A stretch of 64,000 bases of DNA, from NCBI RefSeq assembly GCF_035610345.1, contig NZ_CP141212.1, positions 2,113,976 through 2,177,975 on the forward strand, written 5' to 3'. The notes beneath the pieces are model-generated. The model did not search any database. It was given only the letters and a program-made list of their open reading frames with translations, and had not been told where the DNA came from. The stretch is from Sinorhizobium meliloti (GTDB lineage Bacteria > Pseudomonadota > Alphaproteobacteria > Rhizobiales > Rhizobiaceae). The position numbers and the translations under genes are program-made. Positions 16,909-25,848 of the stretch are shown here, piece after piece (position 1 is the first letter of the stretch; every line of letters starts with the position of its first letter).

Positions 16909-18924
16909 CTAGCCGGGCCCGAACCGGCGATTGGTTTCGCTCGGCATGAGGTCCTTGAACATCCTCGGCACGATGGTCATCGCACCGTAGACGCTAAGGT
17001 GGTCGTCGTCGGAATACAGGGGAATGCCGTTCTTCTCGACAGCGCAGACCGGATTACAGAGGAGCGGCACGGCGCTGACGCGCTGTACGCCCGGGTCCTC
17101 GTCGGCAATCGCCAGGACCGAATTCGCCTTGGCGCTGCGTGCATCGACCGCCTGCCGCGTTGGCGGAGGCGGCAGGTCGGCGTTGATGAGGCGGTGGAGC
17201 CCGAGCGCGTGCGGAACAGACCAGCCGATCTCCGGTATCCCGTCCACGATGACGACGCGCCGTCCCGTATCGCGGATCTCCCGAACGGTTTTCAAGAACT
17301 CGCTCTTGAAAATCGCGTAGTTTCCGGCGGTGCCGTGGCTCGCCTCCTCGAAGTCCACACGGTCGAGCACTGCCGGGCGCCCCGTCTCGCCAGGGTATCG
17401 CTTGCCGTTCGCTGTGAGCGGCCAACGTGCGCTCAGGACAACGACCGGAAAATCGGTGCTTTGCTCCAGCATCGTCATGATGGCCTCGTTGAAGGCGACG
17501 CAATCTCCGCTGTGTTTCTGATCCGCCCGCTGCACCCCGAGAATCGGCGGGCATGCGCCCTTGAAGGCGACCGCGCCGCCTCGTTTCCGGCCGTCCATCA
17601 GGAAATCGAGGCCCGACAGAAGCGCCCCTGCATGGGAGTCGCCCCATAGGAGCACGTCGTTCCTCCGATCCGAGGGCGAGCTTGCTTCGCCTTCGATGCG
17701 GCACAGTCCGTCCTTAGGCAGCTTGCCGTCACACCGCCCGCGGCGCGCGTCGATATCGCGACTGCCGGCATAGGCAAGTCGGACATCCTGCGGAAGGCGT
17801 TCCGGAAAACCCTCCCGCAGGTCTGCGACTGCTGAAACGACCGAGAGGACGGCAGCGCCGGCGAGCGCGGAGGCGAAAATGCGTTGCCGCGAAATTCCAA
17901 CCGGCGGCCGGCTACGGAAGGGCCTTTCGACCAGACGCCAGCTCGCGAAGGCACAGGCGAAGGAAAGGCCTATCGCAAGCGAAGCCTGCGCGTAAGGAAG
18001 GTCCAGCGTACCGAGGGTCAAACGGAAATAAACGATGATCGGCCAGTGCCAAAGGTAGAGCGAATAGGAGACGAGGCCGATCGCCACCGGCACCGGGCTG
18101 GACAGAATGCGCGCTACAGCCGTCTGGCGTTGCTCGCCCGACCAGAGCAACGCCAGGGCTCCGAAACATGGCAGCGCGGCGGCAATGCCTGGAAATGGCG
18201 TCGCGGCGCTATAGAGCGCGACGGCGATGAAGATTGCCGCGATCCCCGACAGCGCGATCGCCTCGACCAGGTACGCTTTCCGGCAGGCCGGAAACACGCC
18301 GAGCGCCAGGAGCATGCCAAGTCCAAGCTCCCACGCCCGCGTCGGAGCGAAATAGAAACTCTCCTGCGGATAGGGACCCGTCGCCCAGACGGAAAGCAGG
18401 AAGGAGAAGATACAGAGACCGACAAGCGCACCGAGAACGGCCCTGCGCGGCCTCCCGTAGAGCCACCAGAGGAGCAGCGGCAGGACGATGTAGAACTGCT
18501 CTTCGACGGCCAGCGACCAGGTATGAAGCAGGGGTTCCAGATCCGCACTTGGAGCGAAGTAGTCGGAAGTGGAGAACCAGAACCAGACGTTCGAGGCGAA
18601 CATCATTGTCGCCAGTGCCGAACGCGCAAGGCCGACCAGCATGTCCGGCAGAAGGAGAAGCACACCGGCAGCAAGGCACGTCGCCACGACGACGAAGAGC
18701 GCCGGCAATATTCGGCGGGCACGCCGCTCGTAAAACGTAGCAAGCGAAAAGCGACCTTCGGCCAGATCCTTATGGAGTATTCCCGTGATCAGAAACCCCG
18801 ATATCACGAAAAAGATATCGACGCCCACGAACCCGCCGGAAAAACCCGGAATGCCGGCATGATACAAAACTACCGGCAGGACCGCGATCGCTCGCAGCCC
18901 GTCAATATCCTTTCGGTACTCCAT
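16909..18924 (-). CDS. OafA/YrhL-type acyltransferase with SGNH domain
   Basis: This is a 671-aa inner-membrane acyltransferase. The N-terminal half is an acyltransferase-3 domain (YRKDIDGLRAIAVLPVVLYH, with the catalytic His of the LYHAG region, GFVGVDIFFVISGFLIT and YERRARRILPAL) with about ten helices. The C-terminal half is an SGNH hydrolase-like domain, with WGDSHAG near residue 427 and DDDHLSVYG near the end. Proteins of this build O-acetylate lipopolysaccharide, exopolysaccharide or peptidoglycan; the acceptor is not evident. The gene stands alone, and no polysaccharide gene cluster is adjacent. Confidence 0.9.
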   Translation of the reverse strand: MEYRKDIDGLRAIAVLPVVLYHAGIPGFSGGFVGVDIFFVISGFLITGILHKDLAEGRFSLATFYERRARRILPALFVVVATCLAAGVLLLLPDMLVGLARSALATMMFASNVWFWFSTSDYFAPSADLEPLLHTWSLAVEEQFYIVLPLLLWWLYGRPRRAVLGALVGLCIFSFLLSVWATGPYPQESFYFAPTRAWELGLGMLLALGVFPACRKAYLVEAIALSGIAAIFIAVALYSAATPFPGIAAALPCFGALALLWSGEQRQTAVARILSSPVPVAIGLVSYSLYLWHWPIIVYFRLTLGTLDLPYAQASLAIGLSFACAFASWRLVERPFRSRPPVGISRQRIFASALAGAAVLSVVSAVADLREGFPERLPQDVRLAYAGSRDIDARRGRCDGKLPKDGLCRIEGEASSPSDRRNDVLLWGDSHAGALLSGLDFLMDGRKRGGAVAFKGACPPILGVQRADQKHSGDCVAFNEAIMTMLEQSTDFPVVVLSARWPLTANGKRYPGETGRPAVLDRVDFEEASHGTAGNYAIFKSEFLKTVREIRDTGRRVVIVDGIPEIGWSVPHALGLHRLINADLPPPPTRQAVDARSAKANSVLAIADEDPGVQRVSAVPLLCNPVCAVEKNGIPLYSDDDHLSVYGAMTIVPRMFKDLMPSETNRRFGPG

Positions 18925-19168
18925 CTGAGCAATCCTCGAGCACCTGCAATAAATTTATTCGAAATAACTTGATCGATAACGCTGTAGTGTGACCTCTATA
19001 ATACAAGTGGAGCCCGAACTGAACTCAATTACGTTGATCCGTCGCTTTTTTTTGGCCTCAGCTGCCCGCAGTCGGCGCGCGCAGCTTCACATCAAAAGAG
19101 GTACGCGCGAAAATCCCTCGTCAAAGCGACACGCAACAAGAGGCGCGCCGAGCTACTAATCCGTCGCC
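18925..19168. other. AT-richer intergenic region, no gene seen
   Basis: This spacer between pdxJ and the acyltransferase gene holds AT-rich stretches (for example AATAAATTTATTCG at about 18949) suited to the acyltransferase promoter and a run of eight T at about 19047. I see no convincing coding frame or RNA. Confidence 0.4.
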
Positions 19169-19921
19169 CTAAGCCGTCTCGCCACAGGCGCGGCGGAAGC
19201 GTCGTACGGTCTCGGCCATTCCGTATTCGAGCGCATCGGCCGTCAGCCCGTGTCCGATCGAAACCTCGGCGAGTTCGGGAATGTGTTTGACGAGCAATGG
19301 CAGGTTGGCGACGGTCAGGTCGTGGCCGGCATTGACGGCCAGACCAAGGCCGATCGCGATCTCCGCGGTGCGGCCCAGCTCGATCGCGATCCGCTCCGCC
19401 TTTTCCAGATCGTCGTAACAGCCGCCATAGGGTCCGGTATAGAGCTCTATACGGTCGGCCCCGGTCTCCTTGGCAAGCTTCAGCGCCTCCGGGTCGGGAA
19501 CGCCTTCGGCAAACAGCGAAACGCGGAAACCTCTCTTCTTCAGCCGCCCGACGACGTTGCCGAGCAGATTATGGCTCTTGCGAAAATCCCAGCCGTGATC
19601 GGAGGTTGCCTGTGCCGGATCGTCCGGCACCAATGTCACCTGCTCGGGTTCGTGCCGCTCGACCAGTTCGAGGAACGCCTCGTTCGGGAAGCCCTCCATG
19701 TTGAATTCCGCAGCCGGAAACTCGTCGTCGATCAGGTCGCGGATCGGCTGGAGATCGGAAAAGCGGATATGCCGCTGGTCCGGGCGCGGGTGGACGGTCA
19801 GTCCGCTCGCTCCCGCCTGCAAGGCGGTGCGGCCGAGGCCGGTCACAGACGGCCAGGGGAGATCGCGCCGGTTGCGCAGCATGGCAATGGCATTGAGATT
19901 TACGGAGAGCTTTGCAGGCAT
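19169..19921 (-). CDS. pdxJ: Pyridoxine 5'-phosphate synthase
   Basis: This 250-aa TIM-barrel enzyme condenses 3-amino-2-oxopropyl phosphate with 1-deoxy-D-xylulose 5-phosphate in the last step of de novo vitamin B6 synthesis. Characteristic stretches are [15 protein letters not shown] at the N-terminus, [32 protein letters not shown] and [13 protein letters not shown]. The product PLP is the likely ligand of the MocR-type regulator 2.4 kb away. No second pdx gene is adjacent. Confidence 0.95.
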   Translation of the reverse strand: MPAKLSVNLNAIAMLRNRRDLPWPSVTGLGRTALQAGASGLTVHPRPDQRHIRFSDLQPIRDLIDDEFPAAEFNMEGFPNEAFLELVERHEPEQVTLVPDDPAQATSDHGWDFRKSHNLLGNVVGRLKKRGFRVSLFAEGVPDPEALKLAKETGADRIELYTGPYGGCYDDLEKAERIAIELGRTAEIAIGLGLAVNAGHDLTVANLPLLVKHIPELAEVSIGHGLTADALEYGMAETVRRFRRACGETA

Positions 19922-20125
19922 ATCGGAACTTTCGGACGAAACGCCCCAATTGAACGAGGGGCCGAATGATGGCTACGCTGCTGTTCTACCGCAGTTTTCA
20001 GGAAACCGAAATCGCTCTTTGCCCGGCCCCATCACATGACGCCTCTTTGACAGCGATCAGATAGGTTGATATCAACGTTACCGCCGATGATTGATTGATG
20101 CCGCAGTAACCGGAGGAGAGTGATC

Positions 20126-20827
20126 ATGACGATGCAGACCACCGCTACGGAACTCGCAGCGCGTAACCGCGCCCGCTTTCCCAACGAAAGTCCCGACTAC
20201 CGCCGGGCGCGTAACGCGCTTCTCGCCGAGGAGATCGAATTGAGGCGCCACATCGAGCGGGTGTCGGAGCTGCGCAGGCGATTGCCGCCGGGCGGCGAAG
20301 TGACCAAGACCTACCGTTTCGAGAGTGAGAGCGGAACCGTCACACTTGCCGATCTCTTCGGCGACAAGGATACCCTCATCATCTACAGCTATATGTTCGG
20401 GCCGCAGCGCGAAAGACCCTGCCCCATGTGCACCTCCCTGATGGCCGGCTGGGAGGGCAAGGTGCCCGATATCGAGCAACGCGTGGCACTCGCCATGGTC
20501 GCCCGTTCGCCCGTGGAGAGACTGCTCGCCGCAAAGAAGGCCCGCGGCTGGACGCAATTGAAGGTTTATTCCGATAGCGACGGCGCCTTCACCCGAGACT
20601 ATGTCAGTGCCGAGGATGAGGACGTTCCGGGCTATACCGTCTTCACGCGGAGAGACGGAAAGATCCGGCACTTCTGGAGTGCGGAGATCAGCGGCGAGAT
20701 GGCCGATCCGGGCCAGGATCCGCGCGGCGCACCCGATCCCGACCCGTTATGGACCCTGCTCGACACCACGCCAGAGGGACGAGGTGCCGACTGGTACCCG
20801 AAACTCGAATATAGCAGCGGCCAGTGA
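20126..20827 (+). CDS. DUF899 thioredoxin-like protein
   Basis: This 233-aa protein has a thioredoxin-like fold of the DUF899 family. The segment YSYMFGPQRERPCPMCTSLM carries a CPMC pair at about residues 98-101, and a later segment has the order PGYTVFTRRDGKIRHFWSAE. Its redox role is inferred; substrates of the family are unknown. ATG 20126 is preceded by GGAGGAG at 7 nt, better than the GTG at 20120. It is transcribed alone. Confidence 0.85.
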   Translation: MTMQTTATELAARNRARFPNESPDYRRARNALLAEEIELRRHIERVSELRRRLPPGGEVTKTYRFESESGTVTLADLFGDKDTLIIYSYMFGPQRERPCPMCTSLMAGWEGKVPDIEQRVALAMVARSPVERLLAAKKARGWTQLKVYSDSDGAFTRDYVSAEDEDVPGYTVFTRRDGKIRHFWSAEISGEMADPGQDPRGAPDPDPLWTLLDTTPEGRGADWYPKLEYSSGQ

Positions 20828-21049
20828 TCGCGCCGTTTTAGGCGCCCTCGCCTGCCCGTCCATAGAGGACCCGTGCAGGCGACGGCCTTGCGCGCCCGCC
20901 AATCCACGCATTTCTGCTGCGGAGCCCGAGAACGCGCACTTTTTGACGCGCGGCCTGACAACCACCATCTTTGGGCCTAAGTTTCGAATCAGGCTAAGGT
21001 TGCTTATGTTCTAAAACAATTTGAGCCGCATCTTTTATTGGAGCCATCG

Positions 21050-22156
21050 ATGACGCCAGCCGAAAGGCCATGCAATGAGACGATCCGGCGAGCGCTCGCC
21101 CGGATTCTCGATAGCAGGGGCTTTCAACGCTCCGAGCGGCTGCGCGCGTTTCTCGCCTATGTGGTGGAAAAGGAGATCCTCGGTGAAGGCGCCCAGTTGA
21201 AGGGCTATTCGATTGCCATCGATGTTTTCGGACGCAGCCAGACATTCAATGCGGACAGCGATCCGCTTGTCCGCGTCCATGCCGGCAAGCTGCGCAAGCT
21301 GCTCAAGGCCTTTTACGAAACGGACGGCGCAGACGAAGAATGGCAGATCGCCATGCCGAAGGGGACCTATGTGCCGGAGTATCGCCGGCGGTCGTCCAGT
21401 GTGCCTGTGTCTTCAGGTCACGATACCGCAGGCACCCGCAGCCGGCAGTCCGGGCGCAGGCCGCCCTGGCAGCCCGCCCCCTTCTCCTCTCCCTGGGCCG
21501 TGCTCACGGTGCTGCCGCTTCTCCTTTTCGTTCCTCTGCCGGCGTCGGAAATGTCGCTCGAGATCGATGCCGAGGCCAAGCTCGTCAATGGTCCTATGGC
21601 CGCCGTCAGGGGCCTTCCCTCTGTCAGCATCAGCGTGACCGGCCCGCAGCACAAGAGCACCCGACGGTTTGCCGCGCAGTTGCGCGAGGCGGCGCTTCGT
21701 CACGGAACGCTCGGGCAGGCAACCGCGTCCGACGGCGGCCGCGCGTCGGTTTCGGGCAATCAGGCGCTTGCATTCTCCATAGCGCTCACCTGGTATGATG
21801 CGCCTGCGGCCGGCATCCGGGTCACGCTTTCCCATGACGGCGAAGGCATCCCCCTGCGCCAGGACTTCATTACAGCGGACCGGCTCGATAGCGAGGCCGA
21901 CATTCTCTACGAAAGCACCTCGCTTGCGGCACAGCTTTTTGCCCTGGACGGCGAAATCTATGCCCATGCCGCACTGGAAGGCCTGCAAAGCACGCTGATG
22001 CGATGCATGTCGGCGACCGCTCAATACCGCAAGCTGCTGACGCGCGAAAGCTTCCAGGAGGCGTGGAACTGTCAGCAGAAACTAAAGCCGCTCAAGGGCG
22101 ACGAGCCCTTCTTCATCCTCTCGGTCAGCAGTCCGCACAAGATCAACGGTCACTGA
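21050..22156 (+). CDS. Membrane protein with cyclase/TPR-regulator-type N-terminal domain
   Basis: This 368-aa protein has a cytoplasmic N-terminal domain (residues 1-115, with SERLRAFLAYVVEKEILGEG, DVFGRSQTFNADSDPLVRVH and KGTYVPEYRR). Similar domains head many rhizobial adenylate-cyclase/TPR proteins. One helix (SPWAVLTVLPLLLFVPLP) follows, then a periplasmic region resembling their non-catalytic C-terminal part. No cyclase motif is present. ATG 21050 follows TTGGAG at 6 nt. A signalling or transcriptional role is an inference. Confidence 0.6.
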   Translation: MTPAERPCNETIRRALARILDSRGFQRSERLRAFLAYVVEKEILGEGAQLKGYSIAIDVFGRSQTFNADSDPLVRVHAGKLRKLLKAFYETDGADEEWQIAMPKGTYVPEYRRRSSSVPVSSGHDTAGTRSRQSGRRPPWQPAPFSSPWAVLTVLPLLLFVPLPASEMSLEIDAEAKLVNGPMAAVRGLPSVSISVTGPQHKSTRRFAAQLREAALRHGTLGQATASDGGRASVSGNQALAFSIALTWYDAPAAGIRVTLSHDGEGIPLRQDFITADRLDSEADILYESTSLAAQLFALDGEIYAHAALEGLQSTLMRCMSATAQYRKLLTRESFQEAWNCQQKLKPLKGDEPFFILSVSSPHKINGH

Positions 22157-22485
22157 ACTCTTCACAGGGCGTTCTTCATCCGGTGGGACGCCGCTGAGCG
22201 GGAATATGACCCGGCATAATCACGGCCCACATCATATGTTGCCATTGGTGATCGGTGGTCAACTGGCCCGAGAGTTGTTTTCACGCATAGGCAGCGGTAG
22301 TATTTGCCGTTAGTCCGCACGTCTTTCCGGATGGACCGCGTGTTCTTCCGAAGGGCAGCTTCCGATGGAACAGAAGAACCCTCTTCTTACGAAGGAGTTA
22401 TTCGGAAGCCCTTTTCCATTCGACGCCACTCGATGGCGCCTCCTACGATCTGTACTTGATACGGGCGAAATGCTTGGAGGAAGAA
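22157..22485. other. Intergenic region, no gene seen
   Basis: This 329-bp gap has no supported coding frame. It should carry the promoter of the lipoprotein/EF-hand pair. A GGAAC at about 22369 was examined as a stress-sigma site but lacks a correctly spaced second element. Confidence 0.4.
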
Positions 22486-22725
22486 ATGAAGAATTGCACG
22501 ATCGCTCTCGCTCTCGCAGCCTGCTTCGCCTTGTCCGGCTGCCAAACCGCCTCGATGACCGGGGGGCGGACCGGTGAGTTCGGCTGCATCGCAGGCACCG
22601 TCGGTGGCGCGGTCGTCGGTGGTCTGGCCGGCGCGACCATCGGATCGGGAACCGGACAACTCTGGGCCGTGGGCGGCGGTGCCGTACTCGGCAGCGCGGC
22701 GGGCAGCGCCCTGACCTGCACCTGA
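22486..22725 (+). CDS. Small glycine-zipper lipoprotein
   Basis: This 79-aa protein has a lipoprotein signal peptide ending at the lipobox LSGC. The mature part is dominated by a glycine zipper (GTVGGAVVGGLAGATIGSG, then GGGAVLGSAAGSAL), the pattern of small 2TM/OmpA-associated outer-membrane lipoproteins. GGAGGAAG lies just upstream of ATG 22486. The EF-hand gene begins 17 bp downstream, so the two probably share a transcript. Confidence 0.8.
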   Translation: MKNCTIALALAACFALSGCQTASMTGGRTGEFGCIAGTVGGAVVGGLAGATIGSGTGQLWAVGGGAVLGSAAGSALTCT

Positions 22726-22742
22726 CCCAAAGGAACGGGGTG

Positions 22743-23096
22743 ATGAAGAGACCAGTCCTCGTGGCGGCGTTCGCGCTTTGCCAGGTGATTGCAGCAGCGG
22801 CGCAGGATCAGCCGGTGGCCATGAACCAGGGTCAGATGAATCGTCTCGACCGTGACGGGAACGGCGCCGTCGACCGGCCGGAATACCAGGCCTTCATGAC
22901 CTCGGCCTTCGCGAACCTGGACAGGAACAAGGACGGAAGCCTGCGCTCGGAAGAAGTGGCGCAGGTTCTGAACGCGCAGCAATTTGCCGCGACCGACGCC
23001 GATCGCGACGGGAAGCTCAGCCGAACCGAGTTCCTCAACCGGGTCATGGCCGACTTCAAATCAGCCGACAGAAGCGGCGACGGCAGCCTCCAATAG
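22743..23096 (+). CDS. Secreted EF-hand calcium-binding protein
   Basis: This 117-aa protein has a signal peptide (MKRPVLVAAFALCQVIAAAA) and tandem EF-hand loops: DRDGNGAVDRPE, DRNKDGSLRSEE and DADRDGKLSRTE. A fourth loop (DRSGDGSLQ) stops before its last Glu, so the protein ends inside an EF-hand. It is predicted to be periplasmic and calcium binding. ATG 22743 directly follows a GTG codon that could also start. It pairs with the upstream lipoprotein gene. Confidence 0.83.
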   Translation: MKRPVLVAAFALCQVIAAAAQDQPVAMNQGQMNRLDRDGNGAVDRPEYQAFMTSAFANLDRNKDGSLRSEEVAQVLNAQQFAATDADRDGKLSRTEFLNRVMADFKSADRSGDGSLQ

Positions 23097-23124
23097 GGCA
23101 GCGCCGCCGCTCGGCCAAGGATGT

Positions 23125-23820
23125 TCAGTCGCGATGCCGTTGCGGAGCCAGCGCCATCGTCTGCGCGTAGGCCATGGGCGACCGGCTGCCGGGCATGTTC
23201 TCGTCGAGCACCAGGGTCTTCACGTCGTCGGAGCGAACGTCCAGCGCAATGACGCGCTCGAGCTTGTCGATCTGCCATACGGCGTAGCCGAGTTCGGGAA
23301 CATATCCGCAGTCGCATCCGCAATCCCCGCCAAGGATCTCCCGCGGCTCTTCCGGCAGATACATGATCTGCGGCTTCGGCAACTTGTAGCAATGCCCCTC
23401 ATAGGCATAGCCGTATATCACGCCGATGCTCTTGATATATCGTTCGCCACCCTTTTCGAAATTCTTCGCCGGTATGTTGACGCTGACCGGAAGCTGACTG
23501 AACTTCAGCTCATCATCGAAAATGGCCAGGACGATCTGCTGCTTTAAGATACCGGCGAGAACGTCGTTGTCGACCGTTCCGATCGCCGCCTCCTTTACTA
23601 TTCTCACCAGCGTGTTCAGGTCTTCGTCCCCAAGCGAAGTTTCGCGCAGCGACGACTTGATTCTTTGCCGGATCTGCTCGTCCGTGATCTTGAATATCTC
23701 TTCTCGCGTTGCCGGTCGCCCGTAGAGGCGTACTTCGCTCGGATTGTAGGTATCGTAGATTGGTTTGGACAGGCCGTCCGGCTCTTTGCCCACTCCGGGA
23801 TGGCTGCTGCAATTGCTCAT
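23125..23820 (-). CDS. Unrecognised 231-aa protein with CGCDC motif; candidate YcaO-TfuA substrate
   Basis: I do not recognise this protein. It has no signal peptide. The N-terminal part is helical and charged (EEIFKITDEQIRQRIKSSLR, residues 41-60; NTLVRIVKEAA), and IVLAIFDDELKFSQLPVSV resembles a beta segment. A cluster GGDCGCDCG places cysteines at 167, 169 and 171, followed by a C-terminal tail. It has a strong ribosome site (AGGAGAGGAAG) and is the last gene of the cyclase-ycaO-tfuA unit, 21 bp after the metallopeptidase gene. A Cys-rich protein encoded with YcaO and TfuA could be the modified substrate or a sulfur/metal carrier; this is inference. Confidence 0.7.
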   Translation of the reverse strand: MSNCSSHPGVGKEPDGLSKPIYDTYNPSEVRLYGRPATREEIFKITDEQIRQRIKSSLRETSLGDEDLNTLVRIVKEAAIGTVDNDVLAGILKQQIVLAIFDDELKFSQLPVSVNIPAKNFEKGGERYIKSIGVIYGYAYEGHCYKLPKPQIMYLPEEPREILGGDCGCDCGYVPELGYAVWQIDKLERVIALDVRSDDVKTLVLDENMPGSRSPMAYAQTMALAPQRHRD

Positions 23821-23841
23821 CTTCCTCTCCTTTTCTGTCCC

Positions 23842-25026
23842 CTATCTCGAGCTGATGATTTCACGCCATGCAAAATTCGCCTCCAGAACTCCGGCGGCCG
23901 TTCCATCCGCAGCCGCGACGACAGCGGCCGCGGCGTGATCCAGCCGCAAGGTGTCCGGATTGACCGACCGCAGCGAGGCTGCCAGCGCCTGCCCAACCGC
24001 GTCGCGGGCCGACCGCAGCGCAAGTCCGAAGATCATCGGCTTGATCCGGAAAGCCTCTGCCGTTGCCTGACGGAACCGGTCGAAATCATCCTGCTCCAGA
24101 TGCCGGAGGTCGATATCGAGCAGCCGTATGTCGGCACAGTCGCGTGCCACAAGCTCGCGATGATAGAGCTCGACGATCGAGTCGAAAATTGCGCCCACGA
24201 ACGGCAGTGCGCGGTCATGCACCTCGCGCGTGACCTCTGACATGCGGCGAAAATTCGTGGCGAGACGGATCTGGGTTTCCGGACTCGTCTCGGCGAAGCG
24301 GTTGAGCTCGTTGTAGAGTAGGAGGTTCCCCTTCGTCCGCCTGAGCAGCCTGTCGATCGCGGAATCGAAGTGCAGGAACGAGATCAGCGACACAAGGTCT
24401 GAAAAGGCCTCGGAAAAGGAGAAGAAGTCGTCTCCGCGCGACACAGCCGTCGGGATGCCGGTTTCCGAAAGGAGGATGAGATGTCCGGTCTCGTGAGCGA
24501 TGGTGTCGAAATTGAGCGCATAGGGCCGCCTTATTCCGTCGATGTCGGAACAGCCAAGCTCCAGGAAGCCGTAGCCTGCCTGGGCATTGTCCCAATTCAC
24601 GAAGGCAACGATCTCCAGCCGCGGAAAGGTCTGATCGAAGAACCAGCGGATCGGTCTGCCCAGATAGCTCTGCCAGATGTTGAGAACGAAGTGCACACAG
24701 GCATAGGCATGCACAGGCAGGAACGCCCGGGAGTCGGGAGACAGGTTGTCGAAATGGCGATCCGGACCCGGTCCCACCGGTACGCGAGCGGCGCCGTGAA
24801 ACGGCGGCAGCCGGTCGAAGCCGTAGGGTTCCTTGTCATCGAGCGGATCGACGACATACATGGTCGCGTCGCTCGGCCCCTCGCCGATCTCATCCCTCGG
24901 TATGGGCAGCCAGACGCGGTCCGGTTTTTCATAGCCCGGAATGAAGGGTGGCTGAGGGAAAATCCAGAACCGCGTGCCCAGACGGGAATCGCCGGACTCG
25001 AGGGCTTCGTCTCGAAGCAGACGCAT
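23842..25026 (-). CDS. Putative zinc metallopeptidase (gluzincin-like HETGH)
   Basis: This 394-aa soluble protein has an HExxH-type zinc motif (TIAHETGHLILL, residues 178-182), and 24 residues later the helix FSFSEAFSDLVSL supplies the third ligand Glu206. The spacing and the EAFSD wording resemble thermolysin-like (M4) enzymes, although the rest is diverged and no propeptide or signal peptide is visible. The location should therefore be cytoplasmic. It sits between tfuA (32 bp upstream) and the 231-aa gene, so a leader- or substrate-processing role in a peptide-modification pathway is an attractive inference. Confidence 0.7.
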   Translation of the reverse strand: MRLLRDEALESGDSRLGTRFWIFPQPPFIPGYEKPDRVWLPIPRDEIGEGPSDATMYVVDPLDDKEPYGFDRLPPFHGAARVPVGPGPDRHFDNLSPDSRAFLPVHAYACVHFVLNIWQSYLGRPIRWFFDQTFPRLEIVAFVNWDNAQAGYGFLELGCSDIDGIRRPYALNFDTIAHETGHLILLSETGIPTAVSRGDDFFSFSEAFSDLVSLISFLHFDSAIDRLLRRTKGNLLLYNELNRFAETSPETQIRLATNFRRMSEVTREVHDRALPFVGAIFDSIVELYHRELVARDCADIRLLDIDLRHLEQDDFDRFRQATAEAFRIKPMIFGLALRSARDAVGQALAASLRSVNPDTLRLDHAAAAVVAAADGTAAGVLEANFAWREIISSR

Positions 25027-25058
25027 CGCACACTGCCCCCCGAATGAAAATGCCTAAA

Positions 25059-25841
25059 TTATGGTTTCAATTTATAGGTGTTCACCAAATTCGAGTCAAT
25101 GCCGCCGGCCTCCAGGTCGCGGAGGAAGGTGTTCGTCGCGATCCAGTCGTCATCTTGCTGCGTGCCGCGATGCTGCTCCAGAAGGCTTGGTGCTTGCTGT
25201 AGTGCAAGGATCGCGTCGTGCCTCTTCTGTCCGATCATCTGCTCCCGCAGTTCCTTGCTTCTCTCCTGAGCACAGCCCGCCGCCTGCAAGACCGCAGAAA
25301 GCGAGCGCTCCCGGAAGTTCAGATTTCGCGCAAACGTTGTAAGGCGGTCGCGTTCCGAACGACTGACGACACCCAGGCGCCACCACACGGAAAAGGTTCG
25401 CTGCAGGTCGACGAGGGCATCCGTCAAAGGCGGAAAGCCGAGTTCCCGCGGGCCCGAATGTACCGCGACCGCATCGTCGGGCGCAGGGTTGGAAAGTGGA
25501 CCACGTCCGAAGCGCCGATACCACCTGTAGACGAGACCGACGCCGATCATGCCGAAAGCGTCAAGCTCCGCGGCTCTGAGCGCGCCCATGCTGGCGGCGC
25601 CGATAACGACGATACCTTGCGCCATCGCCCAGAGAATTTCCTTGTGCCGGACAGCCGGTCTGTCTTCGAACTGCCCGTCGATCAGAATCATGGCCCGCGG
25701 TCGAAAGGCATGTGCCGCAAGCAGGACATCCCCCTGGGCGGCCGGCTGCAGATAAATCGCGTCGAGGATTTTCTCCGCCTCGGCAAGACGCAGCGTCGGA
25801 CCGAGAAACACCAGGATCGGATTGTCGCCTCGGCCGGCCAT
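25059..25841 (-). CDS. tfuA: TfuA-like protein, YcaO partner
   Basis: This 260-aa protein matches the TfuA family first seen in trifolitoxin production. It starts NPILVFLGPTLRLAEAEKIL, a conserved N-terminal pattern. VVIGAASMGALRAAELDAFGM at residues 78-98 is the family core, followed by the Trp/Tyr-rich GLVYRWYRRFGRG and an acidic segment. TfuA proteins act with YcaO enzymes and are implicated in thioamide formation. ATG 25841 starts 7 nt after the ycaO stop codon, so translation is probably coupled. Confidence 0.88.
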   Translation of the reverse strand: MAGRGDNPILVFLGPTLRLAEAEKILDAIYLQPAAQGDVLLAAHAFRPRAMILIDGQFEDRPAVRHKEILWAMAQGIVVIGAASMGALRAAELDAFGMIGVGLVYRWYRRFGRGPLSNPAPDDAVAVHSGPRELGFPPLTDALVDLQRTFSVWWRLGVVSRSERDRLTTFARNLNFRERSLSAVLQAAGCAQERSKELREQMIGQKRHDAILALQQAPSLLEQHRGTQQDDDWIATNTFLRDLEAGGIDSNLVNTYKLKP

Positions 25842-25848
25842 CGCACAC

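Noticed and set aside
22365..22577. GGAAC at about 22369 as a RpoE2 promoter, and a 70-aa frame
   Set aside because: The required TT element is not at the right distance, and the frame overlaps the lipoprotein gene without a ribosome site.
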